Positions 27,519 to 35,770 of a stretch of 38,353 nt of DNA are shown here, one piece after another (the stretch's first letter is position 1; the number at the start of each line of letters is the position of its first letter). The notes under the pieces were generated by a model. That model was not told where the DNA came from and did not search any database. It saw nothing but the letters and a program-made list of their open reading frames with translations. The translations under genes and the position numbers were made by a program. Location: contig VERH01000009.1 in the NCBI GenBank assembly GCA_018882735.1, positions 1-38,353 on the forward strand. Reading direction: 5' to 3'. The DNA comes from Candidatus Nanopelagicaceae bacterium. Its GTDB lineage: Bacteria > Actinomycetota > Actinomycetes > Nanopelagicales > Nanopelagicaceae.

Positions 27519-27869
27519 ATGATGACGATCGCTATCAATCCGTCCCCCTTAAATAGCCACGCCCAAGTCCGCCTCACCCCCCGAGGTCGAGCACTTGCCC
27601 GGCTTGCGGTTGTCTCATCTCTCTCCATCCTTCTACTTGCCGGTTTTTCACTATTTTCGGGCGCTACCGCCGGTTCTGCCGAGTCCGTTTCCACGACTCC
27701 TTATATGAAGATAACTGTGAAGCCTGGTGAGACCCTCTGGTCTATCGCCTCAAATCTGAGCGGCTCTGGGGACCGTCGCGATTTGGTAGATGAGCTAATC
27801 GAGGTAAACCGGTTGAAGAGCCCTGAGGTTGTGGCGGGCCAGAAGATTTATATTCCGACACGCGGCTAG
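27519..27869 (+). CDS. LysM-domain membrane protein, likely SOS cell-division inhibitor (YneA/DivS/ChiZ type)
   Basis: A 116-residue protein with a short cytoplasmic N-terminus, one transmembrane helix (about residues 27-47) and a C-terminal LysM domain (about 64-113: ITVKPGETLWSIASNL to VAGQKIYIP). LysM binds peptidoglycan. Divergent placement from lexA with a perfect LexA box, and nrdR downstream, match yneA of Bacillus, divS of Corynebacterium and Rv2719c (chiZ) of Mycobacterium, which block division after DNA damage. Function is inferred from place and architecture. Two starts compete, 27519 and 27522; GGAGAG (27512-27517) gives better spacing to 27522. Confidence 0.85.
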   Translation: MMTIAINPSPLNSHAQVRLTPRGRALARLAVVSSLSILLLAGFSLFSGATAGSAESVSTTPYMKITVKPGETLWSIASNLSGSGDRRDLVDELIEVNRLKSPEVVAGQKIYIPTRG

Positions 27870-27914
27870 CAACTTAGAGATGTATTGCGAACTCTAAACC
27901 CTTGCTTTACTCTT

Positions 27915-27932
27915 ACCCCTAGATATTGGGGT
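27915..27932. promoter_or_regulatory. NrdR box upstream of nrdR
   Basis: The imperfect palindrome ACCCCTAGATATTGGGGT fits the NrdR operator pattern CwAtATaTwG at its core. It lies 97 bp before the nrdR GTG. There is no following U-tract, which speaks against a terminator for the LysM gene. NrdR boxes often come in pairs; I could not find a clear second copy here or before nrdJ. Confidence 0.65.
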
Positions 27933-28028
27933 CAAATTGCGGTAGGCTTCCATAAGTAGTGGTTCGAAGCCGAATCTCTGATACACCCAATTTCTGGAAA
28001 TTCCCAGCATTGAAAGGAAAGACACGCC

Positions 28029-28526
28029 GTGAACTGTCCCTTCTGTCGGAACGAGGAGTCTCGAGTCGTTGACTCGCGCCCTGCCGATGAAGGAACTTCT
28101 ATCCGCCGGCGCCGCGAATGCACCACTTGCGGATCGCGCTTCTCCACCCAGGAAACGGCCGTTCTCTCCATCATTAAGCGAAGTGGCGCGACTGAACCCT
28201 TCAGCCGCGAGAAGGTCATCAATGGCGTCCGTAAGGCATGCCAGAACCGGCCAGTCTCCGATGATGATTTGGCTCTGCTCGCACAGCGAGTTGAGGAATC
28301 CCTCCGCTCAACCGGCCAGGCCGAGATCGAGGCCCAGGAAGTTGGTATGGCGATTCTCTCACCGCTACGCGAATTAGATGAAGTGGCTTACCTGCGATAT
28401 GCCTCGGTATACCGTAACTTTTCCTCCCTTGAAGATTTCGAAGGTGAGATCGCACTTCTCCGCGCTATACCTTCCGAAAAGATTTCAGAGTCGAAAAACC
28501 AAGTTTCTTCCCCGCAACTTAAGTGA
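28029..28526 (+). CDS. nrdR: transcriptional repressor NrdR
   Basis: NrdR represses ribonucleotide reductase genes when dATP is plentiful. The 165-residue product has an N-terminal zinc ribbon with paired cysteines (CPFC at residues 3-6 and CTTC at 31-34) and the [17 protein letters not shown] block. An ATP-cone domain (about 47-137) begins after [12 protein letters not shown] start 28029 has Shine-Dalgarno GAAAGGA at 28012-28018. It lies just before nrdJ, its expected target. The C-terminal tail is charged and probably disordered. Confidence 0.96.
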   Translation: MNCPFCRNEESRVVDSRPADEGTSIRRRRECTTCGSRFSTQETAVLSIIKRSGATEPFSREKVINGVRKACQNRPVSDDDLALLAQRVEESLRSTGQAEIEAQEVGMAILSPLRELDEVAYLRYASVYRNFSSLEDFEGEIALLRAIPSEKISESKNQVSSPQLK

Positions 28527-28624
28527 CGCGTCCGATAAGTAGTTAGAAGAGAACTGAATAAAGCAGTAAAAACTAAAAGTTATAAAAACAAAACTAAAGA
28601 TTTCTAGAGATGGAGAAAAAGAGA

Positions 28625-31456
28625 ATGTCGGACACGGTTATCAATCGCGCTGGTGGGAAGAGCAAGCTTGGAAAAGGGCTCCAAATGGAGCGAGTTTTCA
28701 GCTCTCCTGGAGTACATCCTTATGACCAGGTTAATTGGGAGCGTCGTGATGTAGTCCAATCAAATTGGAAAACCGGCGAGACCGTCTTCGAACAGAAAGG
28801 CGTCGAATTCCCTGACTTCTGGTCAGTAAACGCCTCCACCATCGTCACCACAAAATACTTCCGTGGCGCTGTCGGACATGAGAATCGTGAATGGTCGCTA
28901 AAGCAAGTCATTGATCGCGTTGTTCTTACATATACAAAAGCTGGAAAAGAATTTGGCTATTTCGCAACTCCACAAGATGCAGAAATCTTCGAGCACGAAC
29001 TTACCTACATGCTCCTTCACCAGATCTTCTCCTTCAACTCCCCAGTCTGGTTTAACGTCGGAACTACCGCGCCACAACAAGTCTCTGCCTGCTTCATCCT
29101 CTCTGTCGATGACACGATGGACTCGATTCTTAACTGGTATCGCGAAGAAGGAATGATCTTCAAAGGTGGCTCGGGCGCGGGACTAAACCTCTCGAGAATC
29201 CGCTCTTCAAAGGAGCTACTCCGCTCTGGCGGAACCGCTTCTGGCCCCGTCTCATTTATGCGCGGCGCTGATGCCTCCGCTGGCACCATCAAGTCAGGTG
29301 GCGCTACCCGCAGGGCTGCGAAGATGGTCGTTCTAGATGTCGATCACCCAGATGTCGAAGAGTTCATTGAAACTAAAGTCCGCGAAGAGGAGAAGATCCG
29401 CGTTCTTCGTGATGCTGGCTTTGATATGGATCTTGGCGGAAAAGATGTCATCTCTGTCCAATACCAGAACGCAAATAACTCAGTCCGCGTCAATGATGAA
29501 TTTATGCGCGCCTATGAGAACGGCGCAAAGTTCGGTCTACGTGCCCGTTCAACTGGCGAGGTTATTGAAGAGATCGATGCAAAGTCGCTCTTCCGTAAGA
29601 TGTCCGAAGCAGCTTGGGCTTGCGCCGATCCTGGCATCCAATACGACACAACCATTAATGATTGGCACACCAACCCAGAAACAGGTCGAATCAACGCTTC
29701 GAATCCATGCTCTGAATACATGTCGCTTGATAACTCATCATGCAACCTCGCATCATTGAACTTGATGAAGTTCCTAAAGAGCGATGGTTCATTTGATGTT
29801 AAGAATTTCGTTAAGTCAACTGAATTGATTATCACCGCTATGGATATCTCGATCTGCTTCGCTGATTTTCCAACAGAAGCAATCGGTGTAACCACGCGCG
29901 CATATCGCCAACTCGGAATTGGTTATGCAAACCTCGGTGCACTTTTGATGGCATCAGGCCTTGCATATGACTCCGAAGGTGGCCGGGCGCTCGCTGGCGC
30001 AATCACCTCGCTCATGACCGGAACTTCATATCGTCGCTCTGCTGAAATCGCTGGAATCGTCGGCGCTTATGATGGTTATGCCCGAAACGCTGCCGCGCAT
30101 ACCCGAGTAATGAAGAAGCACCAAGCCGCTTCGCTATCTGCAAAGCCACTCTCAACTCTCGATCGCGATGTCTGGACTGAAGCGAATAAGCAATGGGATA
30201 GCTGCCTATCAATCGGTGAGAAGAATGGCTGGCGTAACGCCCAGGCTTCCGTTCTTGCCCCAACCGGAACTATCGGTCTGATGATGGATTGCGATACCAC
30301 CGGTATCGAGCCTGATTTCTCACTTGTTAAGTTCAAAAAGTTGGTCGGCGGCGGATCCATGCAGATCGTCAATCAGACCGTCCCACTTGCACTTAAGAAG
30401 CTTGGCTACACAGATGAGACGATTGAAGCAATCGTTGAATACATCACCGCAAATGGCCATGTTGTTGATGCCCCTGGCCTAAAGCCAGAGCATTACGACG
30501 TCTTTGATTGCGCTCTCGGGATGCGTTCAATCGCCCCGATGGGCCACGTCCGAATGATGGCCGCTTGCCAGCCTTTCCTATCTGGCGCGATCTCCAAGAC
30601 CGTAAATCTTCCAGCGGATGCAACGATTGAAGATGTTGAAGAGGTTTATTACGAAGGTTGGAAGTTGGGCCTCAAGGCAATCGCTATCTATCGCGATAAC
30701 TGCAAGGTCGGACAGCCACTATCTGATGCAAAGGCAGCTAAGAGCGAAGCGAGCACCTCGGTAGCTGCTCCAGCTCCTGCTACACGTAAGCGCCTTCCAA
30801 AGTCACGCCCATCGCGCACCACTTCATTCTCAGTCGGTGGCGCTGAGGGCTACATGACTGCGGGAACTTATGAAGATGGCGAGTTGGGCGAGATCTTCCT
30901 AAAACTTGGAAAGCAAGGTTCAACACTTGCCGGAGTCATGGATGCATTCTCCATCGCAGTTTCAATCGGTATCCAATATGGAGTACCGCTAGAGACCTAC
31001 GTCCAGAAGTTCACTAATTCTCGCTTTGAACCAGCTGGCATGACCGATGATCCAGATATCCGTATGGCCCAATCCATGATGGATTACATCTTCCGTCGCC
31101 TTGCTCTTGATTACTTACCGCAAGATGTCCGCTCTGCCTATGGAATTTACTCCGCGGCTGAGCGCGCTAACGCTTTAGAAACTGGCGAATATGCCCAGGT
31201 TCAAGAGGTTGCAGCGCCATCTGCTGAGCCGGTAATTGAAGCTAAGGCAAAACCAGTTGAAGTGAAGATTGAACCTGCTCCAACCCAGACTTCAACTCAG
31301 TCTTCAACTCAGATCGGTTCTTCAACCGAACTACTTGAGAAGATCGCTGGCATAAAGTCCGATGCACCGCTCTGTGTAACTTGCGGAGTAAAGATGCGCG
31401 CATCCGGAGCTTGTTATGTCTGCGAGGGTTGTGGATCCACTTCTGGTTGCTCCTGA
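28625..31456 (+). CDS. nrdJ: vitamin B12-dependent (class II) ribonucleoside-diphosphate reductase
   Basis: NrdJ makes deoxyribonucleotides using adenosylcobalamin. The 943-residue product has the RNR barrel with GGSGAGLNLSRIRSS, NPCSEYMSLDNSSCNLASL (active-site Cys and Glu), and LAPTGTIGLMMDCDTTGIEP. A low-complexity Pro/Ala/Thr/Gln linker (TQTSTQSSTQIGSST) leads to a C-terminal Cys-rich zinc ribbon with CVTC and CEGC pairs and a final SGCS. I prefer ATG 28625 because GGAG lies 9 nt upstream (28612-28615); ATG 28610 adds five residues and has a weaker site. The 98-nt gap after nrdR is A-rich and holds no recognisable NrdR box. Confidence 0.95.
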   Translation: MSDTVINRAGGKSKLGKGLQMERVFSSPGVHPYDQVNWERRDVVQSNWKTGETVFEQKGVEFPDFWSVNASTIVTTKYFRGAVGHENREWSLKQVIDRVVLTYTKAGKEFGYFATPQDAEIFEHELTYMLLHQIFSFNSPVWFNVGTTAPQQVSACFILSVDDTMDSILNWYREEGMIFKGGSGAGLNLSRIRSSKELLRSGGTASGPVSFMRGADASAGTIKSGGATRRAAKMVVLDVDHPDVEEFIETKVREEEKIRVLRDAGFDMDLGGKDVISVQYQNANNSVRVNDEFMRAYENGAKFGLRARSTGEVIEEIDAKSLFRKMSEAAWACADPGIQYDTTINDWHTNPETGRINASNPCSEYMSLDNSSCNLASLNLMKFLKSDGSFDVKNFVKSTELIITAMDISICFADFPTEAIGVTTRAYRQLGIGYANLGALLMASGLAYDSEGGRALAGAITSLMTGTSYRRSAEIAGIVGAYDGYARNAAAHTRVMKKHQAASLSAKPLSTLDRDVWTEANKQWDSCLSIGEKNGWRNAQASVLAPTGTIGLMMDCDTTGIEPDFSLVKFKKLVGGGSMQIVNQTVPLALKKLGYTDETIEAIVEYITANGHVVDAPGLKPEHYDVFDCALGMRSIAPMGHVRMMAACQPFLSGAISKTVNLPADATIEDVEEVYYEGWKLGLKAIAIYRDNCKVGQPLSDAKAAKSEASTSVAAPAPATRKRLPKSRPSRTTSFSVGGAEGYMTAGTYEDGELGEIFLKLGKQGSTLAGVMDAFSIAVSIGIQYGVPLETYVQKFTNSRFEPAGMTDDPDIRMAQSMMDYIFRRLALDYLPQDVRSAYGIYSAAERANALETGEYAQVQEVAAPSAEPVIEAKAKPVEVKIEPAPTQTSTQSSTQIGSSTELLEKIAGIKSDAPLCVTCGVKMRASGACYVCEGCGSTSGCS

Positions 31457-31482
31457 TCAAGTAAAAGGTCATAGCTAACTCA

Positions 31483-31488
31483 TAAGGT
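31483..31488 (+). promoter_or_regulatory. putative leaderless -10 element of the DinG-like gene
   Basis: TAAGGT ends 6 nt before the ATG at 31495, in the 38-nt gap after nrdJ. It is the same hexamer, with the same following TC, as at the TetR gene. Confidence 0.5.
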
Positions 31489-31494
31489 TCAGCA

Positions 31495-33486
31495 ATGAGC
31501 CTTGAAAAGGTCCAAAAGGCCCTCGCTGCTGCGATTAATGCGATCGATGGCTCTCCTCGTGAGGGCCAGATCGCGATGGCCGAAGCGGTGGCCAATGCGC
31601 TCTCCGATCGCCACCATCTCTTAGTGCAAGCCGGGACTGGCACCGGAAAGTCTCTCGCTTATCTTGTACCTGCCTTGGTCCATGGAAAAAGAGTTCTTGT
31701 TGCCACCGCGACCTTGGCCCTCCAGCGCCAACTCGTAGAGCGCGACCTTCCGCGAGTGAAGGAAGCCCTTGAAAAAGAGCTATGCCGGGAAATCTCCTTT
31801 GCCGTTTACAAAGGTGTTGGAAATTATCTCTGTCTGCAGAAAATGAACTCGGACGAGAGTCATGACGGAGAAGTTCTTGTTGATGTTTCATCGCTTGAGC
31901 GCGATGCCCGCCGATTACGAGAGTGGGCCGCAAAACCTGGAATATCTGGTGATCGCGATGACGCTCCCGAGGTTGATCGAAGAGTCTGGCTTGCTAATTC
32001 CACCTCTGGAAGAGAGTGCGTCGGAGCTGATGAATGTAGATTTGGAAGCGAATGTTTTGCGGTAAACGCAAAGGCTAAAGCCCAAACCGCAGACATCGTC
32101 GTCACAAATCACACCTTGCTTGCCATTGAGATTGTTGATTCTCATCCAATTCTTCCCGAACGTGATGCAGTAATACTTGATGAAGCACATGAGTTCATGG
32201 ATCGGACCACCCAGGCTGTAACTGAAGAGTTGACAGCGGGACGAGTTTCTCGTGCTGCCGCAATGGCTAGAAAACATATGCCCGGAAAACTTGCTAACGC
32301 GCTTGATAAAGCAGCCGATGCATTTGCCAATGCCCTAGATGGCTATAGCCAGGATTATCGAACTCGAAGCGAGGAAGAGCGAAGGCTAGTTGAATTACCG
32401 GATGAGTTAGTCGCGCCAATTAGAAAAGTAAAGGAAGCAGCCGAAGCCGTCGTCGCAGCAATCAATGCAGATAGCGAGATTATCGATCCAGACACGATTG
32501 CCGAGCGAGCCCGCGTAAAGGGCGCGGTAAATGAGGTTAAGGCAACCGCCCAAAAACTATTGAAAAACAGCGACGGAAGCGTCCTATGGTTTGAGCCGAA
32601 CTTCTCGACTCTCTACCTCGCTCCGCTAGATGTCTCATCCGTCCTTCGCGAAAATTTGTTTACCCAAACCCCCGTCATTGCAACGAGCGCGACGCTCTCG
32701 GTCGGAAAGAGCTTTGATGCAATCGCTAGAAACCTTGGAATAAGTGGCGAATTTGAAGATGAGGAAGATAGTTCTGGGATTGATCCAAGCAATGTCCAGA
32801 TGTTAGACGTTGGCTCGCCCTTTGATTTTGCCGCTCAAGGAATGCTCTATCTTCCAAAACATCTTCCCGAACCGGGCCGTGATGGCCCAAGCATCGAGGC
32901 TTTGGTTGAGTTAGGTGAATTGATTGACGCGGCGGGTGGGCGAACGCTTGCGCTTTTTTCATCCTGGCGTGGAGTAGAGATGGCCGATGATCACCTCCGC
33001 CGGGTTCTGGCTGAACTTCCGATAAAGATCATCACCCAAAAACGCGGTGATAGCGTCGGCTCACTCGTAGATCGATTTGCTGAAGACCCAACATCAATTC
33101 TTCTTGGCACGATGAGCCTGTGGCAAGGCGTTGATGTTCCGGGCCCTGCTTGCACTTTGGTTGCAATAGATCGAATTCCATTTCCAAGACCAGATGATCC
33201 AGTCATGTCGGCGCGCGCCTCGAAAGCCGATGCATCCGGCGGTTCGGGATTTATGCAGGTCTCTCTTCCGCGCGCTGCGCTCTTACTTGCTCAAGGCACG
33301 GGAAGACTAATTCGCTCAATAGAAGATCGGGGAGTAGTTGCAATTCTGGATTCTCGAATCGTAAATAAGCGCTACGGCTCAGTATTACTAAATTCAATGC
33401 CACCACTTTGGCGCACCGGAGAGGGCGCTGTGGTTAAGGATTCACTCCGCCGGCTCCACCAACAATTCCAAGAAGCTGGGCGCTAA
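31495..33486 (+). CDS. DinG/XPD-type ATP-dependent DNA helicase
   Basis: A 663-residue superfamily 2 helicase. Walker A is AGTGTGKS (residues 46-53) and the DEAH box is at 229-232. Four cysteines between them (Cys113, 175, 181, 187) match the iron-sulfur cluster of XPD/DinG helicases. C-terminal motifs include the SLWQGVDVPG and QGTGRLIRS blocks. Such enzymes unwind 5' to 3', including at R-loops and G-quadruplexes. Despite the name DinG, no LexA box is visible upstream. The last 53 nt overlap the convergent NUDIX gene. Confidence 0.92.
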   Translation: MSLEKVQKALAAAINAIDGSPREGQIAMAEAVANALSDRHHLLVQAGTGTGKSLAYLVPALVHGKRVLVATATLALQRQLVERDLPRVKEALEKELCREISFAVYKGVGNYLCLQKMNSDESHDGEVLVDVSSLERDARRLREWAAKPGISGDRDDAPEVDRRVWLANSTSGRECVGADECRFGSECFAVNAKAKAQTADIVVTNHTLLAIEIVDSHPILPERDAVILDEAHEFMDRTTQAVTEELTAGRVSRAAAMARKHMPGKLANALDKAADAFANALDGYSQDYRTRSEEERRLVELPDELVAPIRKVKEAAEAVVAAINADSEIIDPDTIAERARVKGAVNEVKATAQKLLKNSDGSVLWFEPNFSTLYLAPLDVSSVLRENLFTQTPVIATSATLSVGKSFDAIARNLGISGEFEDEEDSSGIDPSNVQMLDVGSPFDFAAQGMLYLPKHLPEPGRDGPSIEALVELGELIDAAGGRTLALFSSWRGVEMADDHLRRVLAELPIKIITQKRGDSVGSLVDRFAEDPTSILLGTMSLWQGVDVPGPACTLVAIDRIPFPRPDDPVMSARASKADASGGSGFMQVSLPRAALLLAQGTGRLIRSIEDRGVVAILDSRIVNKRYGSVLLNSMPPLWRTGEGAVVKDSLRRLHQQFQEAGR

Positions 33487-33952
33487 TAGTCGGCCAACTC
33501 CGTGCAAAACTTGGATGAAGATTCACCGCACTAACTTTTTCGATTGAAAACCAGCGTAAATCAATAGTTTCGTGGTTATTCTCAAAGACCATTCCAGCTG
33601 GCTCAATCTCGGCCACAATAGTCTCGTAACTCCAATCGCCATGATCATCGAGATGAGTAAAGCGAGCTGTTACATGCATGGCCTCAATGCCGATCTCTTC
33701 ATTGCTCTCGCGTAGGGCGGCTTCAAGAGCGCTTTCATGTGAATCTCTCGCCCCTCCGGGAATTCCCCACGTATCACCATTGTGCACCCAGGGCGCGCGA
33801 TGTTGGAGCAAAATCTCATCGGCGCGATATAGAAGAAGTCCAGCAGCGCCATTTAAGCCCCAATGTTTTGAACCGCATTGGCAATTCACCCAACCATCTC
33901 CATCGCGGACCGCCATGGAAGATAGTTTTCCACAGCTATTAGGTATCGGCAC
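33434..33952 (-). CDS. NUDIX hydrolase
   Basis: A 172-residue protein with a complete Nudix box G-x5-E-x7-REUxEExGU at residues 67-89 (REsnEEIGI end visible). It is preceded by a short WVNCQCGSKHWGLNG segment common in actinobacterial Nudix proteins of this type. The substrate, a nucleoside diphosphate derivative, cannot be named. The start at 33952 has GAAAGG 3 nt upstream on the minus strand. An internal ATG at 33916 is the alternative and would remove only residues with no conserved motif. Its 3' end overlaps the helicase gene by 53 bp. Confidence 0.88.
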   Translation of the reverse strand: MPIPNSCGKLSSMAVRDGDGWVNCQCGSKHWGLNGAAGLLLYRADEILLQHRAPWVHNGDTWGIPGGARDSHESALEAALRESNEEIGIEAMHVTARFTHLDDHGDWSYETIVAEIEPAGMVFENNHETIDLRWFSIEKVSAVNLHPSFARSWPTISAQLLGIVGGAGGVNP

Positions 33953-33972
33953 ATTTACCTTTCAATTACTTC

Positions 33973-33978
33973 TAACTT
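33973..33978 (+). promoter_or_regulatory. putative leaderless -10 element of the PKD-protein gene
   Basis: TAACTT ends 6 nt before the ATG at 33985. It lies in the 32-bp gap shared with the divergent NUDIX gene. The run GGGGCG in the spacer is not positioned as a Shine-Dalgarno. Confidence 0.4.
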
Positions 33979-33984
33979 GGGGCG

Positions 33985-34722
33985 ATGCCGCGCTTACTTC
34001 TACTCACTCTCGTTGCTGCCCTTATTTTTCCGACTGGGGCAATTGCTGAGGAGTGCGATGGCGATACCTGTATTGAAGTGAGCGCCGATGATGACAATCA
34101 TCTCGTTATCAAAGTAAAAAAAGGCAAACCCGGTTCTACAACAACTTCTTCACCCTCGTCTAACTCAACTTCCACTTCGTCAAGCTCAACTATTAGAAAG
34201 CAACCATGGATTCCCTGGCTACCAAAACCAGTTGCAACCCCGAGACCTAAAAGCACAAAGATCACAAAGCCACGTGTGAGAAAACCAAGAGTAAAGAAGA
34301 TCAGCGCTATTCAATTAGCAGACCAAGTAAAACGGATGCTCCCTAGCGGCGTAATTCTCACCCAACCAACTAGTGCGGCGTTGCTGCGCGAACCAGTTAA
34401 TTTCATGACCACAGTGCCTTCTTCATTTCAAACCGTGATTGTCGTTTTAGAGGTTCCAATTCTGATCACTCTAAAGGCCACATATAGCTGGGATTTCGGA
34501 GATGGTAATTCCCATACCTCGCATCATCCGGGCGCTCCTTATCCAGCATCGATCATCACCAACAGATACCAACAAGCCGGTGAGTACCAAGTTGAACTGA
34601 AAGTTACGTGGAGCGGGAGTTGGAGGGCTGGAACTATCTCCGGCCCGATTAAGGGGAGTATCACCCAAGTCTTTGAACGCGACTTGAGCATTCACGGAGC
34701 GGATACCACTTTCACCCGATAG
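33985..34722 (+). CDS. secreted PKD-domain-like protein
   Basis: A 245-residue protein of unknown role. It begins with a signal peptide (residues 1-21, likely cut after AIA). A short acidic segment with two cysteines (Cys24, Cys29) follows, then a Ser/Thr-rich linker (about 50-70) and a basic Pro-rich stretch. The C-terminal domain has the PKD hallmark WDFGDG (169-174) and late beta strands (AGEYQVELKVTW). PKD folds usually mediate extracellular or surface contacts. No sortase motif or lipobox was seen, so it is probably secreted or loosely wall-bound. Low-complexity linker codons differ somewhat from neighbours. Confidence 0.8.
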   Translation: MPRLLLLTLVAALIFPTGAIAEECDGDTCIEVSADDDNHLVIKVKKGKPGSTTTSSPSSNSTSTSSSSTIRKQPWIPWLPKPVATPRPKSTKITKPRVRKPRVKKISAIQLADQVKRMLPSGVILTQPTSAALLREPVNFMTTVPSSFQTVIVVLEVPILITLKATYSWDFGDGNSHTSHHPGAPYPASIITNRYQQAGEYQVELKVTWSGSWRAGTISGPIKGSITQVFERDLSIHGADTTFTR

Positions 34723-34780
34723 ATATCCACAATTTAGAAGTTTTCTCCCGCTAGCTAGCGCTGGCAAAGATGCTTCGCCC

Positions 34781-35770
34781 ATGACAACTGTTACGACTCC
34801 AAATGATTTATTGGCCGCAGTCCCCTTTCTAATTGGCTACCAACCAAGTGATTCCATCGTATTGATCTCACTTAAAGATGAATCCATAAATATGGCGATT
34901 CGAATCGATTTCCCCGATGCGATAAGTAAGAGAGAAGCGAGCGCGCTCGTTGAGAAATTTAGGGGTAGCGATGGCGCGCTCCTTGTCTCTTATATTCCGG
35001 ATGATTGTCTTGATGCCGAGAGCGTGATTCGCCCGTTAATTGAAGCCCTTGATTTTGCCGAGATTCCACTCCGTGAATCCATCATCATCGTTGGTGATCG
35101 ATGGCGCTCTCTGATTTGCAGTGACTCCGATTGCTGTCCCTTAGAAGGCTCGCCCTTGCCAGATCTCTCTGATTCAAGAATTGCGGTGGAGGAGATTGCC
35201 CAAGGCAAGTTAATGCCCTTTAAGAATCTAATTGAGATGGCAAATTCGCTAGATTCCGAGATTGATCAAGTCATCATCGAGATGATGGGAAGAATTGAGC
35301 CGATTGATTATGAAAGCGATCCGATCCCAGCACAACGCGATGGCGCAAATGCAATTTTGGACTTCTTACACGACTTTGAAGTGGATCGAATCTGTCGAGA
35401 TAAGCGGCTGGTCGCAAAAGTCTTAGTGAGACTAAGAGATCTCCAAGTACGCGACTTCGCGCTCGGAAGCATGAATTGTGAGAGCGATCTTTACTTCGAT
35501 GCCTGGAAGTGGCTTCTAAAGAAGGCACCGGAAGGCTTTATCGCAGCCCCCGCAACGCTCTTTGCGGTCGCGTCTTATGAACGAGGAGATGGCGCAATGG
35601 CTAATCTCGCATTAGAGAAGGCTGAGTCTGATCAACCAAATTATTCAATGGTGAGTTTGCTTCGCCAACTATTCCGAAGCGGAAAGCCGCCGACGATTTT
35701 CACTGAGCTTCGGGCCGAACTTCATCCCAAGGTTTGCGCTGCTTTATTCTCGGGTAGCATTTCGGCGTGA
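34781..35770 (+). CDS. DUF4192 family protein
   Basis: A 329-residue cytosolic protein with the DUF4192 opening (TTPNDLLAAVPFLIGYQPSDS, seen as residues 6-26). A helical C-terminal half ends in the ASYERGDGAMANLALEKA region, typical of the family. Function is unknown; the family is almost confined to Actinobacteria. It shares no obvious operon partner, and its GTGA end overlaps the ald start. ATG 34781 has no strong Shine-Dalgarno. Confidence 0.85.
   Translation: MTTVTTPNDLLAAVPFLIGYQPSDSIVLISLKDESINMAIRIDFPDAISKREASALVEKFRGSDGALLVSYIPDDCLDAESVIRPLIEALDFAEIPLRESIIIVGDRWRSLICSDSDCCPLEGSPLPDLSDSRIAVEEIAQGKLMPFKNLIEMANSLDSEIDQVIIEMMGRIEPIDYESDPIPAQRDGANAILDFLHDFEVDRICRDKRLVAKVLVRLRDLQVRDFALGSMNCESDLYFDAWKWLLKKAPEGFIAAPATLFAVASYERGDGAMANLALEKAESDQPNYSMVSLLRQLFRSGKPPTIFTELRAELHPKVCAALFSGSISA
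35755..35760 (+). promoter_or_regulatory. putative leaderless -10 element of ald
   Basis: TAGCAT lies inside the last codons of the DUF4192 gene and ends 6 nt before the GTG start at 35767. Confidence 0.5.

Noticed and set aside
27915-27932. Palindrome as a rho-independent terminator of the LysM gene
   Set aside because: There is no U-tract, and the centre matches the NrdR operator pattern better.
31535-31933. Long minus-strand open frame inside the helicase gene (132 codons)
   Set aside because: It lies fully within a well-supported gene and its product has a low-complexity, basic composition.
34728-34737. TATCCACAAT and a TTTTCCACAG at 33926-33935 as DnaA boxes marking an origin
   Set aside because: Each has a mismatch, they are about 800 bp apart, there is no cluster, and no dnaA or dnaN is nearby.
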